From JAHBNG01 sp039028975 (lineage in GTDB: Bacteria; Chloroflexota; Anaerolineae; Caldilineales; Caldilineaceae), in NCBI GenBank assembly GCA_039028975.1, contig JBCCHB010000043.1, forward strand, positions 39,244-103,243: 64,000 nucleotides of DNA. The letters are read 5' to 3'. The translations under genes and the position numbers were made by a program. Below, piece by piece: positions 25,001-30,646 of this stretch (position 1 is the first letter of the stretch; each line of letters begins with the position of its first letter). Below the pieces are notes generated by a model, which saw only the letters and a list, made by a program, of their open reading frames with translations, had not been told where the DNA came from and did no database searches.

Positions 25001-27595
25001 TTTGCTACCTCGGTCGCCTTTGAAGGACCAGGTGCACAGTACATTAGCTGTCAGAATGCAGAGGCGGGAGAGGTGCGAGAGTTGAGTCTTGGCTCGTTGG
25101 TGATTGTAGATGCGCCAACCCCGACGCCTACACCGACCAATACGCCTACGAGCACACCGACAGCGACCAGTACGCCAACCAACACGGCCACACCGACGGC
25201 TACCAACACGGCTATCCCAGCCCAGTGTACCGTCGATACGACTCGTGCCTTGGTAGGGCAGTCGGTGAACGTTAGCGGTTCAGGGCAGCCAGGGGTGGAG
25301 GTCAACATTCTAGTTGGGAACGCAATCTTCGAGACCCTCACGGTTGGCGAAGATGGCAGCTTTGCCACCTCGGTTGCCTTTGAAGGACCAGGTGCTCAGT
25401 ACATCAGTTGTCAGAATGCAGAGGCGGGAGAGGTGCGAGAGTTGAGCCTAGGCTCGTTGGTGATTGTGGATGCGCCAACCCCGACGCCTACACCAACCAA
25501 TACGCCTACGAACACACCGACAGCAACCAGTACGCCAACCAACACGGCCACACCGACGGCTACCAACACAGCTATCCCAGCTCAGTGTACCGTCGATACG
25601 ACTCGTGCCTTGGTAGGGCAGTTGGTGAACGTTAGCGGTTCAGGTCAGCCAGGGGTGGATGTCAACATTCTGGTTGGGAACGCAATCTTCGAGACCCTGA
25701 CGGTTGGCGAAGATGGCAGCTTTGCCACCTCGGTCGCCTTTGATGGACCAGGTGCTCAGTATATTAGCTGTCAGAATGCAGAAGCGGGAGAGGTGCGAGA
25801 GTTGAGCCTTGGCTCATTGGTGATTGTGGATGCGCCAACCCCCACACCGACAGCGACCAATACGCCTACGAACACACCGACAGCAACCAGTACGCCAACC
25901 AACACGGCCACACCGACGGCCACCAACACGGCTATCCCAGCCCAGTGTACCGTCAACACCAATCGCACTCTGATCAGTCAGCCAGTCAGCATCATTGGTA
26001 TGGGCGAGCCAGGCATCGAGGTCGATATCCTTGTCGGAAACATGCTCTATGAGACACTCACTGTGGATAGCGATGGACGCTTTGCTACTTCCGTCACCTT
26101 CGATGGCCCTGGGGTGCAATTCATTGCCTGTGTCAATACAGAAGAACGTGATACACAAGAGGTGAGCTTTGGTTCGCTGGTCATCGTCGACGCACCGACG
26201 GCCACACCCACACCAACCAGTACTCCTACTGCCACATGGACGCCGACGAGTACACCGACGAGCACGCCTACACCAACCAACACAGCAATACCGACGGCTA
26301 CCAACACGGCTATCCCAGCCCAGTGTACCGTAGATACCACTCGTGCTTTAGTGGGACAGCCTGTGAACATTACAGGTTCAGGTCAGCCAGGGGTAGACGT
26401 CAACGTTCTGGTAGGCAACACGATTCTGGAGACCCTCACGGTTGGCGAGGATGGCAGCTTTGCTACTTCGATCGCCTTTGATGGGCCAGGCATTCAGTAC
26501 ATCAGTTGTCAGAATGCAGAAGCGGGAGAGGTACGAGAGTTAAGCCTCGGTTCTGTCGTTGTTGTGGATGCGCCGACCAATACGCCGACACCAACCAGTG
26601 TGCCCACGGACACCCCAACAGCAACGAGCACGCCAACCAATACGCCTACAGTCACCCCCACGCCGACCATGGTGCCGACCAATACACCGACCTCAACGCC
26701 TACAGATATGCCTATTGCACCGGTCTGTCGTGTTGCCAAGAATTCTATCTTCGTAGATGAAATCGTCAGGGTTATCGGAGAAGGCGAGCCAGGAACAGAA
26801 GTTGAAATCGTTACAAGTAACCAGGTTGCGGGAACAGCTACAATTGGTGGCGATGGCCAATTTGAGTTCCGCATTGCCTTTGGCACAGCAGGTATCCAGT
26901 ATGTCGTCTGTCGTCGAGCTGATCAGCCTAACATAACCAGCGGAATCAATCCTGAGGCGTTGGTTGTCATTGTTGAACCGACTCAGCTACCACCAACGAA
27001 CACAGCAACGGCAACAGATACACCAGAACCAACGCCAACGGCGACAGATACACCGACCAGTACACCAATGCCAACGGACACACCGGAACCAACGGCCACA
27101 GCAACATCAACCGCTACTTCAACTGCAACGGCGACAAACACAGCAGAGCCTACGCCAACAAGCACAGTAGAGCTAGTACCAACAGACACAACGGAACCGA
27201 CGCCAACCGAAACCCTGAAACCAACGTCAACGAGCGTACAGGAACCGTCACCAACGGCCACATTGGCGGCTACATCCACTGCCATATCAACCAGCACGCC
27301 AGAACCAACGCCGACGTCTACCATGGAGCCAACTCCAACGAATACACCAACGAGTACACCAACGACCGAGGAGCTACCCGAAGAAGCGCTGGCAGAAGAA
27401 GCACCTACTGATGACATTGACCAAACTGATGCAGATACTTCAGGCGTTGAAGCTGGCGACGATGTACCGGATGCCCTGCCAGCCACAGGTGCAACGCTCG
27501 ACCAGACGGCTTGGAATTACCTGCTGCCGATTGTCTTGATTCTTCTTCTAGCTTGCTTCACTTGGATTGAACGAAGGAGGAAACAAGTAGGGTAA
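10004..27595 (+). CDS. Giant LPXTG surface protein: HHH domain, TM, about 42 Ig-like domains, Thr-rich repeats, SdrD-B-like domain
   Basis: This single open frame of 5863 residues has no internal stop. Order: HHH domain 10-68 (GLDQRFADSLQQAGI, QLAALTPARIREIIG); TM 111-130 with basic residues before and acidic after, so N-in; about 14 Ig-like domains of type A (to ~14428); about 10 type B (PFDIGKPLNLSGSGEP, GEEDGRTTAD, WSYLLNLVDPG) and 18 type C (PAQCTI, GTGEPGSEVNI, GxQYIxCQ, two Cys each), mostly mixed and joined by TPT-rich linkers; Thr-rich tandem repeat 2015-2470; SdrD-B-like domain about 4429-4546; a unique region to ~4809; then six more type C domains, a final divergent one, a Pro/Thr tail and an acidic stretch. 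LPATG is at 5825-5829, followed by a hydrophobic segment and ERRRK. Probably a cell-wall or surface stalk/adhesin. The cytoplasmic HHH is odd. Confidence 0.92.
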   Translation: MAQPEQHQGDDLIKITGLDQRFADSLQQAGINTYAQLAALTPARIREIIGVTTDTEVDPERWIAEAAQLSSIPEAIHIETPTPPAQLTDLKPLYQATSSRTAGQVRMFDTAKFAILLLLALLLAFILLTRECGNRSALDEPTVEIPDATPTGVSVRTAPVISESIVGSEFLAGAIQLSGNGGPNDELEVLIDDVVDGTTTVGANGVWVYSTTIEEPGQYTVSSRLMEDGNVLAETEKIAITVVDIDEADEQGDPSTNNAVVLSLGTTPTDVAPEILSLIGGEEYTLGTIEITGTGEAESTIALLLDGEILGTTTIVDEDGKWSSSVTFAEPTSASLSVGLLNDAGDSLVESDAISFAVVAPPPPVILFPEADTEIEIGPIEISGTGQSESTVELLLDGEFLGTALADTDGLWSYSATITEATDASLSVGLLNDAGDSLVESDAISFAVVAPPPPVILFPETDAEIEIGTIEISGTGQSESTVELLLDGESLGTALVDADGLWSYSATITEPTDASLSVGLLNDVGDSLVESAPLSFAVVAPPPPVILYPEADAEIEIGTIEISGTGQSESTVELLLDGESLGTAPVDADGLWSYSATITEPTDASLSVGLLNDAGDSLVESAPLSFAVVAPPPPVILYPEGDTEIGIGTIEISGTGQGESTVELLLDGEFLGTALVDADGLWSYSATITEATDASLSVGLLNDAGDSLVESDAISFALVVPPPPVILFPEADAEIETDTLEIIGTAQAESTVELLLDGDVVGTSVVDEDEIWSYVATITETGTSTLSVRLLSTSGDLLSESEPLSFIRSLPPTPIILHPESDAEVESGTIEFTGTGRVSSTVELLLDGETLGTSLVGEDELWSYSANITETGASTLTVRLLSDSGEILSESDPVSFAHMPPPAPVILFPESGTELKVGTIEITGTGKADSTVELLLNGEVDGTAQVSSDSVWLYNLDLANVGEVELGVRPLGSEGEETPSGDPLFFYAQPSVTVPVVTQPDIDLENGLLSLSGTADPGSKLQLLLDSELLTETIVGADGDWAITADLPESGFHELTAQVIDEAGDTLAESDGLSFLMASAPAPVTYDFGVSSFRLGDLDSGTQLEMSGTGIPEADVDLLVGDTTIATTTVSAEGIWSASTLLKEPDEYNFSVQSVDRDGELVTADFPPSAFVFVRPTPSPTPTPTSVALGLSAMPKLESTDGLLVLEGQADPASTLEILFDETVVTTTTVSATGAWSVTVEQEPGDYQVSVRVVSEADSSEEDGNQAATQQSFIANAVVYTPTPTSTPIPITMSSMGDSSSPVSSTPEPIVSDDGGLDLAGTGAPGTLLEILLNGTTYTTTTVGSDGSWMLQLAEQAPGEYDIAARPVGTDADAITIATALVLSPTVMVPEISMVAIDSGITNTVSVTGTGEMSTTLNLLVDDRVVSTTTVDVDGNWSSTVALSDAGSYRLNAESVNAQGISSGNSQAMRIRIAPTPTPSPTITPVPLSLSPVNVQPFDIGKPYELAGSGQPGSDVAIYVNDQEDGRTTVNQKGRWSYLLNLVEPGNYAVTANQVNLDDTIGEPFASFDWNVPVPTETPTPTSTSTSTSTNTPLPPTNTPTSTFTPVPAQCSIDQRQAVVGSDVLISGTGEPNSDVNIVVGNNVYETVTVDADGRFEARVAFQGPGIQYIACQRGDVAALSAFGSGSMIVVQPPTNTPTPTPTDTATATATATATSTNTPLPAQCTIEPARTLVGSMVSIKGSGEPNSDVNIVVGNSTYDTVRVNDDGTFESSLTFQGPGIQYIACQGVDAPIVSAMGVGSMVIIDAPTSTPTATPTATSTPLAFGFAPLTIQPFDIGKPLNLSGSGEPQSDVAIVVNGEEDGRTTADDTGNWSYLLNLVDPGDFNISLNPVDERGNLGESSASFELNIPVPTVTPTPTNTPIPFSFNPVVIQPSNLGDPFVLEGKGQPEADVAIVVNGEEDGRTTADDTGNWSYLLNLVDPGDFNISLNPVNPRGQLGASSASFELSIPTPTSELTDTVNLTETTELTESVVPTTTTSVTDTVDLTETTELTESVVPTTTTPLTNTVDLTDTVDLTESVVPTTTTPLTDTIDLTETTELTGTIAPTITTSVTDTVDLTDTVDLTESVVPTTTTSVTDTVDLTETTELTESVVPTTTMVVTDTVDLTDTTELTESVASTTTTSVTDTIDLTDTTELTESVVPTTTTSVTDTVDLTDTTELTESVIPTTTTSVTDTVDLTDTTELTESVIPTTTTSVTDTVDLTDTTELTESVVPTTTVAVTDTVDLTDTTELTESVIPTTTMAVTDTVNLADTTELTESVVPTTTTSITDTVDLTETTELTESIVPTTTTSVTDTVDLTDTIDLTETVVPTTTTSITDTVDVTDTTELTESVVPTTTTSVTDTVDLTDTTELTESVVPTTTTSVTDTVDLTETTELTESVVPTTTTSVTDTVDLTDTIELAESVAPTGTVSLTDTTDPTEVVTPSTASGPSNFTFAPLAIQPYEIGRPLNLTGSGQPGTDVAVLVDGEEDGRTTADEEGDWSYLLNLVDPGNFDVSLNPVDEQGNPGEPADSFRLRIPMPLPTSMPSDDSTDTATPTPTATPEAVRKPTRFTFAPLAIQPYDIGKPLNLSGLGVPGTDVAVLVDGEEDGRTTADEEGDWSYLLNLVDPGNFTVSLNPVDEQGNPGEPADSFNLNIPASVSALVTDTPADTESAAEVSPTASPTITPQPTSTPTPTSTSIPVQCAIEPTRADIGAPITITGAGKPNSDVNIVVGTTIYDSVVVGSDGTFETTLSFQGAGIQYISCQGVELGIVRSAGAGSMVVINAPTATATDTPTPTDTPTATPTPTETPTDTATPTDTATPTSTSIPAQCTIEPTRADIGSPITITGTGEPNSDVNIVVGTTIYDRLMVGADGTFEATLSFQGAGLQYISCQRADVEAISASGIGSMVVINAPTATATPTATNTATPTDEPTNTPTPTQTPIAFSFEPIVIYPSEVGDPIDLSGSGEPGADVAVLVDGEEDGRTTADDEGAWSYLLELTDPGDFLVSLNPIDDQGNPGEASSSFNLSIPTPTATSTPTATETATPTATSTLIPAQCRVEGAQSLVGSPITISGTGEPNSAVNIVIGNSVYETVTVDSDGNFGTSLSFQSAGIQYVSCQRADVEAISALGIGSMVVISAPTNTPVPTNTPTETATPTETPTPTDTPTETPTPTNTLVPVQCAIDPARTMIGSPITIKGSGEPESEVNIVIGNSIYNTVTVDESGDFETAVTFQGAGIQYIACQNANVPVINALGSGSMIIIDAPTATPTATATAPSTPAPTVTPTAISTPIAFTFAPLAIQPFDIGKPLNLSGSGEPNADVAVLVDGEEDGRTTADNEGGWSYLLNLVDPGNFLVSLNPVDEEDQLGEASASFTLNIPVPTPTPTPTATATSIPTPTHTPAPVQCTIVPTQADVGVPIAVKGIGQPNGQVNILIGNRIYETVTVGEDGTFERSITFESAGVQYIGCQDVGAPVVNALGTGGSMVVINPPTATPTATNTPTTTATNTATPTDTPTPTDTPTPTNTPIAFSFTPLIIQPADIGEPLDLSGSGEPGADVAIVVNGEEDGRATADGEGDWSYQLNLVDAGDFNVSLNPVNAEGEPGEASASFSLSIPTPTATHTATPTPTVTATATPTDTATATNTPIPAQCTIDTNLAVVGAPLMVSGTGEPGSEVNIIVGTTVYETVTVSEDGTFETSLAFESAGLQYIGCQDVSAPVASVLGTGSMVTIEEPTSTPTPTNTATATATATATETNTATPTHTATATPTPIAFTFGPLVIQPSDIGKPLNLAGSGEPGADVAVLVDGEEDGRTTADDEGDWSYLLNLVDPGDFNISLNPVNAEGEPGEASASFNLSIPTPTPTNTPTVTNTATPTVTPTATATPTDTATATNTPVPAQCTVDTNLAIVGAPLTVSGTGEAGSEVNIIVGTTVYETVTVTEDGTFETSLAFESAGIQYIGCQDVGALAATVLGTGSMVTIEEPTSTPTPTDTATATPTATATETNTATPTHTSTATPTPVAFTFGPLVIQPSDIGKPINLVGSGEPGADVAVLVNGEEDGRTTADDEGDWSYLLNLVDPGDFSVSLNPVNTGGEPGEASASFNLSIPTPTPTHTPTATDTATPTDTATPTDTPTPTETATYTPTPTNTPTHTNTPTNTATPTNTSIPAQCTVGATQVLVGAPVDVKGTGEPGSEVNIIVGSTVFETVTVGEDGTFETTIAFQSAGLQYIGCQDISSPAISVLGTGSVITVEEPTSTPTPTNTATPTYTPTNTVTPTFTPTPTHTTIPAQCTVGTAQAVVGAPVDVKGTGEPGSEVNIIVGSTVFETVTVSEDGTFETTIAFQGAGLQYIGCQDINSPAISVLGTGSVVAVEEPTSTPTPTPTPTNTPTPTPVSLTVGDLIWIDLDENGIQGEGEPGYFGGMDVLLTHPDGFIETTRSDSTGAYAFTDLRPGNYTLTFIKPQGFNFALNDQGSDDSLDSDALVPDPENAPEEGVVNVELTDDNLTIDAGLTSGVGINMQLGQMDLGGSDNMELAVSDEVVCAGEEVTVQMFTRMLNASPGFQFRNIQVWNNDLDPAIDIRSTYFVESSDVNGNGFLDWLDLDGQENLAPNGDRRSDEEFIHEYTRVFTETTVIMAGDQADVYLVDDPENPTNIVPLNQTIANSDTITVTVVQLAVAIEVSPESQSLPTGSDAEVNISITNMSDVAITGATITHNGASSCDQTIESLAVGESYSYTCQMPALVESTTLGVNLAGMADGDICAVAESAEATIDTFVPTPTPTPTSTATATSTPTNTAIPAQCTIDTTRTEVGQPVNVVGLGQPGAEVNIIVGNVLFETVTVNDDGQFTSSVIFEGGGVQFIACQNADALDVPDVSFGSMVIVDEPTPTPTPTNTPTNTPTATSTPTNTATPTATNTAIPAQCTVDTTRALVGQPVNVSGSGQPGVDVNILVGNAIFETLTVGEDGSFATSVAFEGPGAQYISCQNAEAGEVRELSLGSLVIVDAPTPTPTPTNTPTSTPTATSTPTNTATPTATNTAIPAQCTVDTTRALVGQSVNVSGSGQPGVEVNILVGNAIFETLTVGEDGSFATSVAFEGPGAQYISCQNAEAGEVRELSLGSLVIVDAPTPTPTPTNTPTNTPTATSTPTNTATPTATNTAIPAQCTVDTTRALVGQLVNVSGSGQPGVDVNILVGNAIFETLTVGEDGSFATSVAFDGPGAQYISCQNAEAGEVRELSLGSLVIVDAPTPTPTATNTPTNTPTATSTPTNTATPTATNTAIPAQCTVNTNRTLISQPVSIIGMGEPGIEVDILVGNMLYETLTVDSDGRFATSVTFDGPGVQFIACVNTEERDTQEVSFGSLVIVDAPTATPTPTSTPTATWTPTSTPTSTPTPTNTAIPTATNTAIPAQCTVDTTRALVGQPVNITGSGQPGVDVNVLVGNTILETLTVGEDGSFATSIAFDGPGIQYISCQNAEAGEVRELSLGSVVVVDAPTNTPTPTSVPTDTPTATSTPTNTPTVTPTPTMVPTNTPTSTPTDMPIAPVCRVAKNSIFVDEIVRVIGEGEPGTEVEIVTSNQVAGTATIGGDGQFEFRIAFGTAGIQYVVCRRADQPNITSGINPEALVVIVEPTQLPPTNTATATDTPEPTPTATDTPTSTPMPTDTPEPTATATSTATSTATATNTAEPTPTSTVELVPTDTTEPTPTETLKPTSTSVQEPSPTATLAATSTAISTSTPEPTPTSTMEPTPTNTPTSTPTTEELPEEALAEEAPTDDIDQTDADTSGVEAGDDVPDALPATGATLDQTAWNYLLPIVLILLLACFTWIERRRKQVG
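11096..12175 (+). repeat. Four near-identical 270-bp tandem repeats (type A Ig-like domains)
   Basis: Units begin at 11096, 11366, 11636 and 11906, each coding 90 residues starting VILFPE or VILYPE and ending APPPP or VPPPP. DNA identity between neighbours is very high by eye, so the duplications are recent or homogenised. Further copies on either side are more diverged. Confidence 0.9.
16046..17413 (+). repeat. Nineteen tandem 72-bp repeats coding a 24-residue Thr-rich unit
   Basis: The consensus unit is SVTDTVDLTDTTELTESVVP followed by TTTT. Nineteen full units and one decayed unit lie inside the giant gene with no indel between units. The segment is rich in Thr and acidic residues and lacks Cys and aromatics. 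It may be an extended, possibly O-glycosylated spacer. The complementary strand is also open through this array, a by-product of the repeat. Confidence 0.92.
24481..26280 (+). repeat. Five tandem 360-bp repeats (type C Ig-like domain plus TPT linker)
   Basis: The period is exactly 360 bp (120 residues) with units starting at 24481, 24841, 25201, 25561 and 25921. The second to fourth units differ by only a few bases. A sixth, with a slightly longer linker, follows. Each unit joins an Ig-like domain with two Cys to a linker of TPT/NTPT type. Confidence 0.92.
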
Positions 27596-27626
27596 ATAAG
27601 GGCTTATTGGAGACATTCCAATCAAC

Positions 27627-27662
27627 AAGAAGGGTCGGCGATATGTATCGCTGACCCTTCTT
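27627..27662 (+). terminator. Stem-loop terminator after the giant gene
   Basis: A 17-bp stem (AAGAAGGGTCGGCGATA against TATCGCTGACCCTTCTT, one G-U pair) with a very short loop lies 32 bp after the giant gene's stop. The U-tract is weak, but the position and strength fit a transcription terminator. Confidence 0.7.
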
Positions 27663-27884
27663 ACGTCTATTATCGTATTCCTTACTTGGCTGGTGGCACT
27701 CAAAATCAGGGGGTGATCATTTCAAGCAAATCGCCCGTTGGGGCGAGTAAACTGTGGAGTCATGACAGGCTACGACCATTAATCGAACGTTGTCGAAGTT
27801 ACGAAACTCGATCGCCTGCAATATCCTTGACTTTCACTTTCCCCTGATTCACCTCTCAGACGACTTCCGCTCTACTGCCGATTC

Positions 27885-29489
27885 TTATCTTTCATACACC
27901 AGCTCCCCTGCGACATAGGTTTGTTCAACGTTCAATCCCAGCATCTCTGTGACAGGCGTTACCTGTGGATCGCCACTCAACACGGCTAAATCCGCCCACT
28001 TGCCGACCTCGATGCTGCCAAACTCGCCGTCATCACCACTTAGCACGGCTCCCGTCAATGTGTACGCTTCCAGCGCCGCGGCTGGCGAAATGCCCTGTGC
28101 ATGGCCCAACACATCACCGGCATGGTCATGTCGATCAATCGCTGCCTTGAGACCAAGCAGCGGATTCGGATCCGGCACCACAGGTGCATCCGTGCTCAAC
28201 GCCACCGTGATCCCCGCATCCTGCATCATGCGCACGCCGTACGCTCGCTCGTAAAAGACCTCGGGCATATAGCGGCGGAAGGTTGCGCCCATTGCCGAAA
28301 GAAAGACCGTCTGCGTTGCAGCCATCACACCCAATTCAGCACAGCGACGCAGATGATCGTCGGTCGGCAAGGCCAAATGCTCAATGCGGTGCCGCAGGCT
28401 AGGGCGCGGCTCTCGTTCATTGACTGCCTCGTAGACGCCAATCACCTGCTCAAGTGCCACATCACCATTGGCATGAGTAGCGATGCGAAAGCCGTTGCTG
28501 TGGGCTTCCCACATTAACTCGGCCATATCCTCTGTATCGTAAATGAGCACGCCTTTGGTACCCGTCTCGCGATAGGGAAGCGAAATCGCCGCGGTTGCAC
28601 TTGTCATGCCACCGTCAGAGAAAAATTTGACGCTGTCGCAGCGCAAATGGTCGCTGACATATTTCTCCGGCAGCGGTACAATTCGATCCCCGCTCCGACG
28701 TGACGCCAGCAAATTGAGCCGTATCGGTAGCGCGCCATCGGCATCCATTGTGCGGTAGATTTCGAGCCAATCAGGCATCACGTCGGGGTCGGTGGCCGCG
28801 GTTACACCTAAACTAAGCAGGTAGCGGCAGCAGGCGTCAATGGCCCCTTTCTTGTCGGCTAGTGCTGGTTCGGGGAGAAGGTGCTGTATGAGTGTCATGG
28901 CCGTTTCTTGTAGTTGCCCAGTGGGGTTGCCATCTTCATCGCGGATGATGACGCCGCCCGGTGGGTCGGGCGCGGCCGCGGTAACTCCTGCCATCTCTAG
29001 CGCCAGACTGTTGGCCACACCCACATGCCCGCAGGTGCGTATCAGAAACATGGGATGTTCTGTACTGGCCTGATCGAGATCTGCAGAGGTCAAATGACGG
29101 CCCTCTGGCAACAAGGCCTCGTTATAACCCATCCCACTTATCCACGTCCCTGCGGGTTTATCCGCTGCCCAATCCTTATAGAGCTGAATGATTGTAGGAA
29201 TGTCGGGTGCCACGTGCTTTCGAGCATCAACCCATTGGGTCAACTGCATCCCCAGCCACGATACATGAATATGGGCATCGTTGAAGCCCGGAATGAGCGT
29301 GCGTCCCTGTAGATCAACAATTTCGACACGCTCATTCTCCGCACTGTCAATCTCCGCGTCCTCTTGCCGCAAATCAGCTAAACGCCCAACCCTAGAAATC
29401 CTCCCATCTTCTCCTACCAACACAGCCTCTGCAGTCGGTTGCGTTCGATTCATGGTGTGGATCACACCGTTCGTAAACAGTTTCATCAT
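27885..29489 (-). CDS. Amidohydrolase family protein (YtcJ/NfdA-like)
   Basis: A 534-residue protein of the amidohydrolase_3 group. Metal-binding features visible are His73 and His75 (DAHIHVSW), THANGD and RIEHLAL in the middle, and STDAPV near residue 445. The N- and C-terminal strands (LFTNGVIHTMN, WADLAVLSGDP) form the usual small beta domain. Relatives hydrolyse N-substituted formamides or other amides; the substrate here is unknown. The ATG follows AAGGCGAG. It is convergent with the giant gene and separated from it by the terminator. Confidence 0.88.
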   Translation of the reverse strand: MMKLFTNGVIHTMNRTQPTAEAVLVGEDGRISRVGRLADLRQEDAEIDSAENERVEIVDLQGRTLIPGFNDAHIHVSWLGMQLTQWVDARKHVAPDIPTIIQLYKDWAADKPAGTWISGMGYNEALLPEGRHLTSADLDQASTEHPMFLIRTCGHVGVANSLALEMAGVTAAAPDPPGGVIIRDEDGNPTGQLQETAMTLIQHLLPEPALADKKGAIDACCRYLLSLGVTAATDPDVMPDWLEIYRTMDADGALPIRLNLLASRRSGDRIVPLPEKYVSDHLRCDSVKFFSDGGMTSATAAISLPYRETGTKGVLIYDTEDMAELMWEAHSNGFRIATHANGDVALEQVIGVYEAVNEREPRPSLRHRIEHLALPTDDHLRRCAELGVMAATQTVFLSAMGATFRRYMPEVFYERAYGVRMMQDAGITVALSTDAPVVPDPNPLLGLKAAIDRHDHAGDVLGHAQGISPAAALEAYTLTGAVLSGDDGEFGSIEVGKWADLAVLSGDPQVTPVTEMLGLNVEQTYVAGELVYER

Positions 29490-29629
29490 ATTTCTCGCCT
29501 TCTGTTAATGCTTTCCAATCGCTATCTGCAAGCGCTTCAACGCCCTCTTCATTCACCGATCGATTGGCAGAGCCCTCTGCCATTGCTTCAAACTACTCAA
29601 CATGATGTCATCATATATGCTTGGCAGCA

Positions 29630-29648
29630 CATTACAAAGCCTGTAATG
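29630..29648. promoter_or_regulatory. Inverted repeat CATTACA-N5-TGTAATG, candidate operator
   Basis: CATTACA at 29630-29636 and TGTAATG at 29642-29648 form a perfect 7-bp inverted repeat. An extra TGTAATG-like half site follows (TTGTAATGC). It lies about 45 bp upstream of the extended -10 of the next gene pair, where an autoregulating antitoxin could bind. This role is an inference. Confidence 0.4.
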
Positions 29649-29688
29649 TTGTAATGCAGCTTTGCGTGCCTCGTTCGGCTTTATGCTG

Positions 29689-29697
29689 TGATATAAT
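29689..29697 (+). promoter_or_regulatory. Extended -10 promoter element TGATATAAT
   Basis: TG-N-TATAAT is a perfect extended -10 box 33 bp before the ATG of the 98-residue protein. No convincing -35 is seen at 17 bp, which extended -10 promoters tolerate. Confidence 0.55.
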
Positions 29698-29729
29698 TCT
29701 ATAATATTGCTCTTTATGGGAAGGATGGT

Positions 29730-30026
29730 ATGAAACAAGACGCAGGGCCAAGCTACAGACGAAAAGAACCTTTTGTACTGAATGATCATCATAAGCGCGT
29801 GATTGCCGGGGCGGTTGCTAAAATTGATCCAAAACAGATTGCGATTTTGCGCAAATTGACGGTTGCACAACGGGTTCAACAAGCAGCATCCATGATTCGG
29901 GCAGCCGAACAAGTCGGTGTCTATCGATTGAGACAACGTGAGTCCAAGCTATCAGAACAAGAAGCATACTACGTTATCCGCAGTGGAACGCTTCTTTCTC
30001 GAGAGATCAAAAAACGTGCAATATAA
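29730..30026 (+). CDS. Small helical protein, putative antitoxin partner
   Basis: A 98-residue charged, mainly helical protein. The core KLTVAQRVQQAASMIRAAEQVGV and the later RLRQRESKLSEQEA and YYVIRSG resemble the pattern of small proteins often found just before AbiEii/MNT-like nucleotidyltransferases and related to the Rv0078B-type antitoxins. That link comes from memory of the pattern and was not tested. It overlaps the next gene's likely GTG start by 11 bp, so the two are probably coupled. Confidence 0.6.
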   Translation: MKQDAGPSYRRKEPFVLNDHHKRVIAGAVAKIDPKQIAILRKLTVAQRVQQAASMIRAAEQVGVYRLRQRESKLSEQEAYYVIRSGTLLSREIKKRAI

Positions 30027-30627
30027 TCATCTGGAGTTCATGGAATTTGCAAGAACTGTAATTGATGCACTTGATGCTTCAGAACTCGACTATCTCATTG
30101 GCGGAGCGGTAGCAGTTTGGGCATGGGGAGAGCTTCGTACTACGCGTGATCTGGATGTTGTTGTGAATTTGCCTGGGACCCGTATTGTTCAACTATCCGA
30201 AGAGCTGAATAAACGGAAAATGCTCGTTCCAGCAGAAATTATCATTGACCTGCTTATCCAACCAGAAGGTGATCTGCCCATCAATGCAATTCATCTGGAT
30301 ACAGGCTACAAAGCCGAACTCTTTCTTCTTAGAGATGGAGATGTTTACCGCGAGATCTCCTTGAGCCGTCGCAGGCTGGTTGACTTTGGACCACCGCTTG
30401 GCAATGTCTATGTTCATTCTCCTGAAGATCTGATTCTGAATAAGATTCATTATTTTAGTTTAAGTCAGCAAGATAAACATGTCCACGATATTGCCAGCAT
30501 CATGGTGTTAATGGATCGTGAGCTTGACCGTGATTACATCAACCAGTGGGTTGAGCGACTCAAATTGAGTGAGATATGGCTCGAAATGCAAAGACGGATT
30601 CAAGATGTAATAAATGATTTGACATAA
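30016..30627 (+). CDS. Nucleotidyltransferase-fold protein (AbiEii/DUF6036-like), putative toxin
   Basis: A 203-residue protein with a minimal nucleotidyltransferase motif: LIGGAVAVWAWG around residues 27-38, then TRDLD (43-47) giving the two metal-binding Asp. Further landmarks are SPEDLILNKIHYF and a helical C-terminus. In AbiE-type systems such enzymes modify tRNA 3' ends and are held in check by the upstream gene. The GTG at 30016, preceded by GAGAGA with 9-bp spacing, is preferred; an ATG at 30040 is also possible. It could instead be a domesticated nucleotidyltransferase. Confidence 0.65.
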   Translation: MQYNHLEFMEFARTVIDALDASELDYLIGGAVAVWAWGELRTTRDLDVVVNLPGTRIVQLSEELNKRKMLVPAEIIIDLLIQPEGDLPINAIHLDTGYKAELFLLRDGDVYREISLSRRRLVDFGPPLGNVYVHSPEDLILNKIHYFSLSQQDKHVHDIASIMVLMDRELDRDYINQWVERLKLSEIWLEMQRRIQDVINDLT

Positions 30628-30646
30628 GAGTAGAAATCAAACTCAC

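Noticed and set aside
18415..27486. Many Val/Gly-rich minus-strand frames across the giant gene
   Set aside because: All are antisense to TPT-rich linkers (ACN-CCN read backwards gives GVGV-like sequence) and have no coding features.
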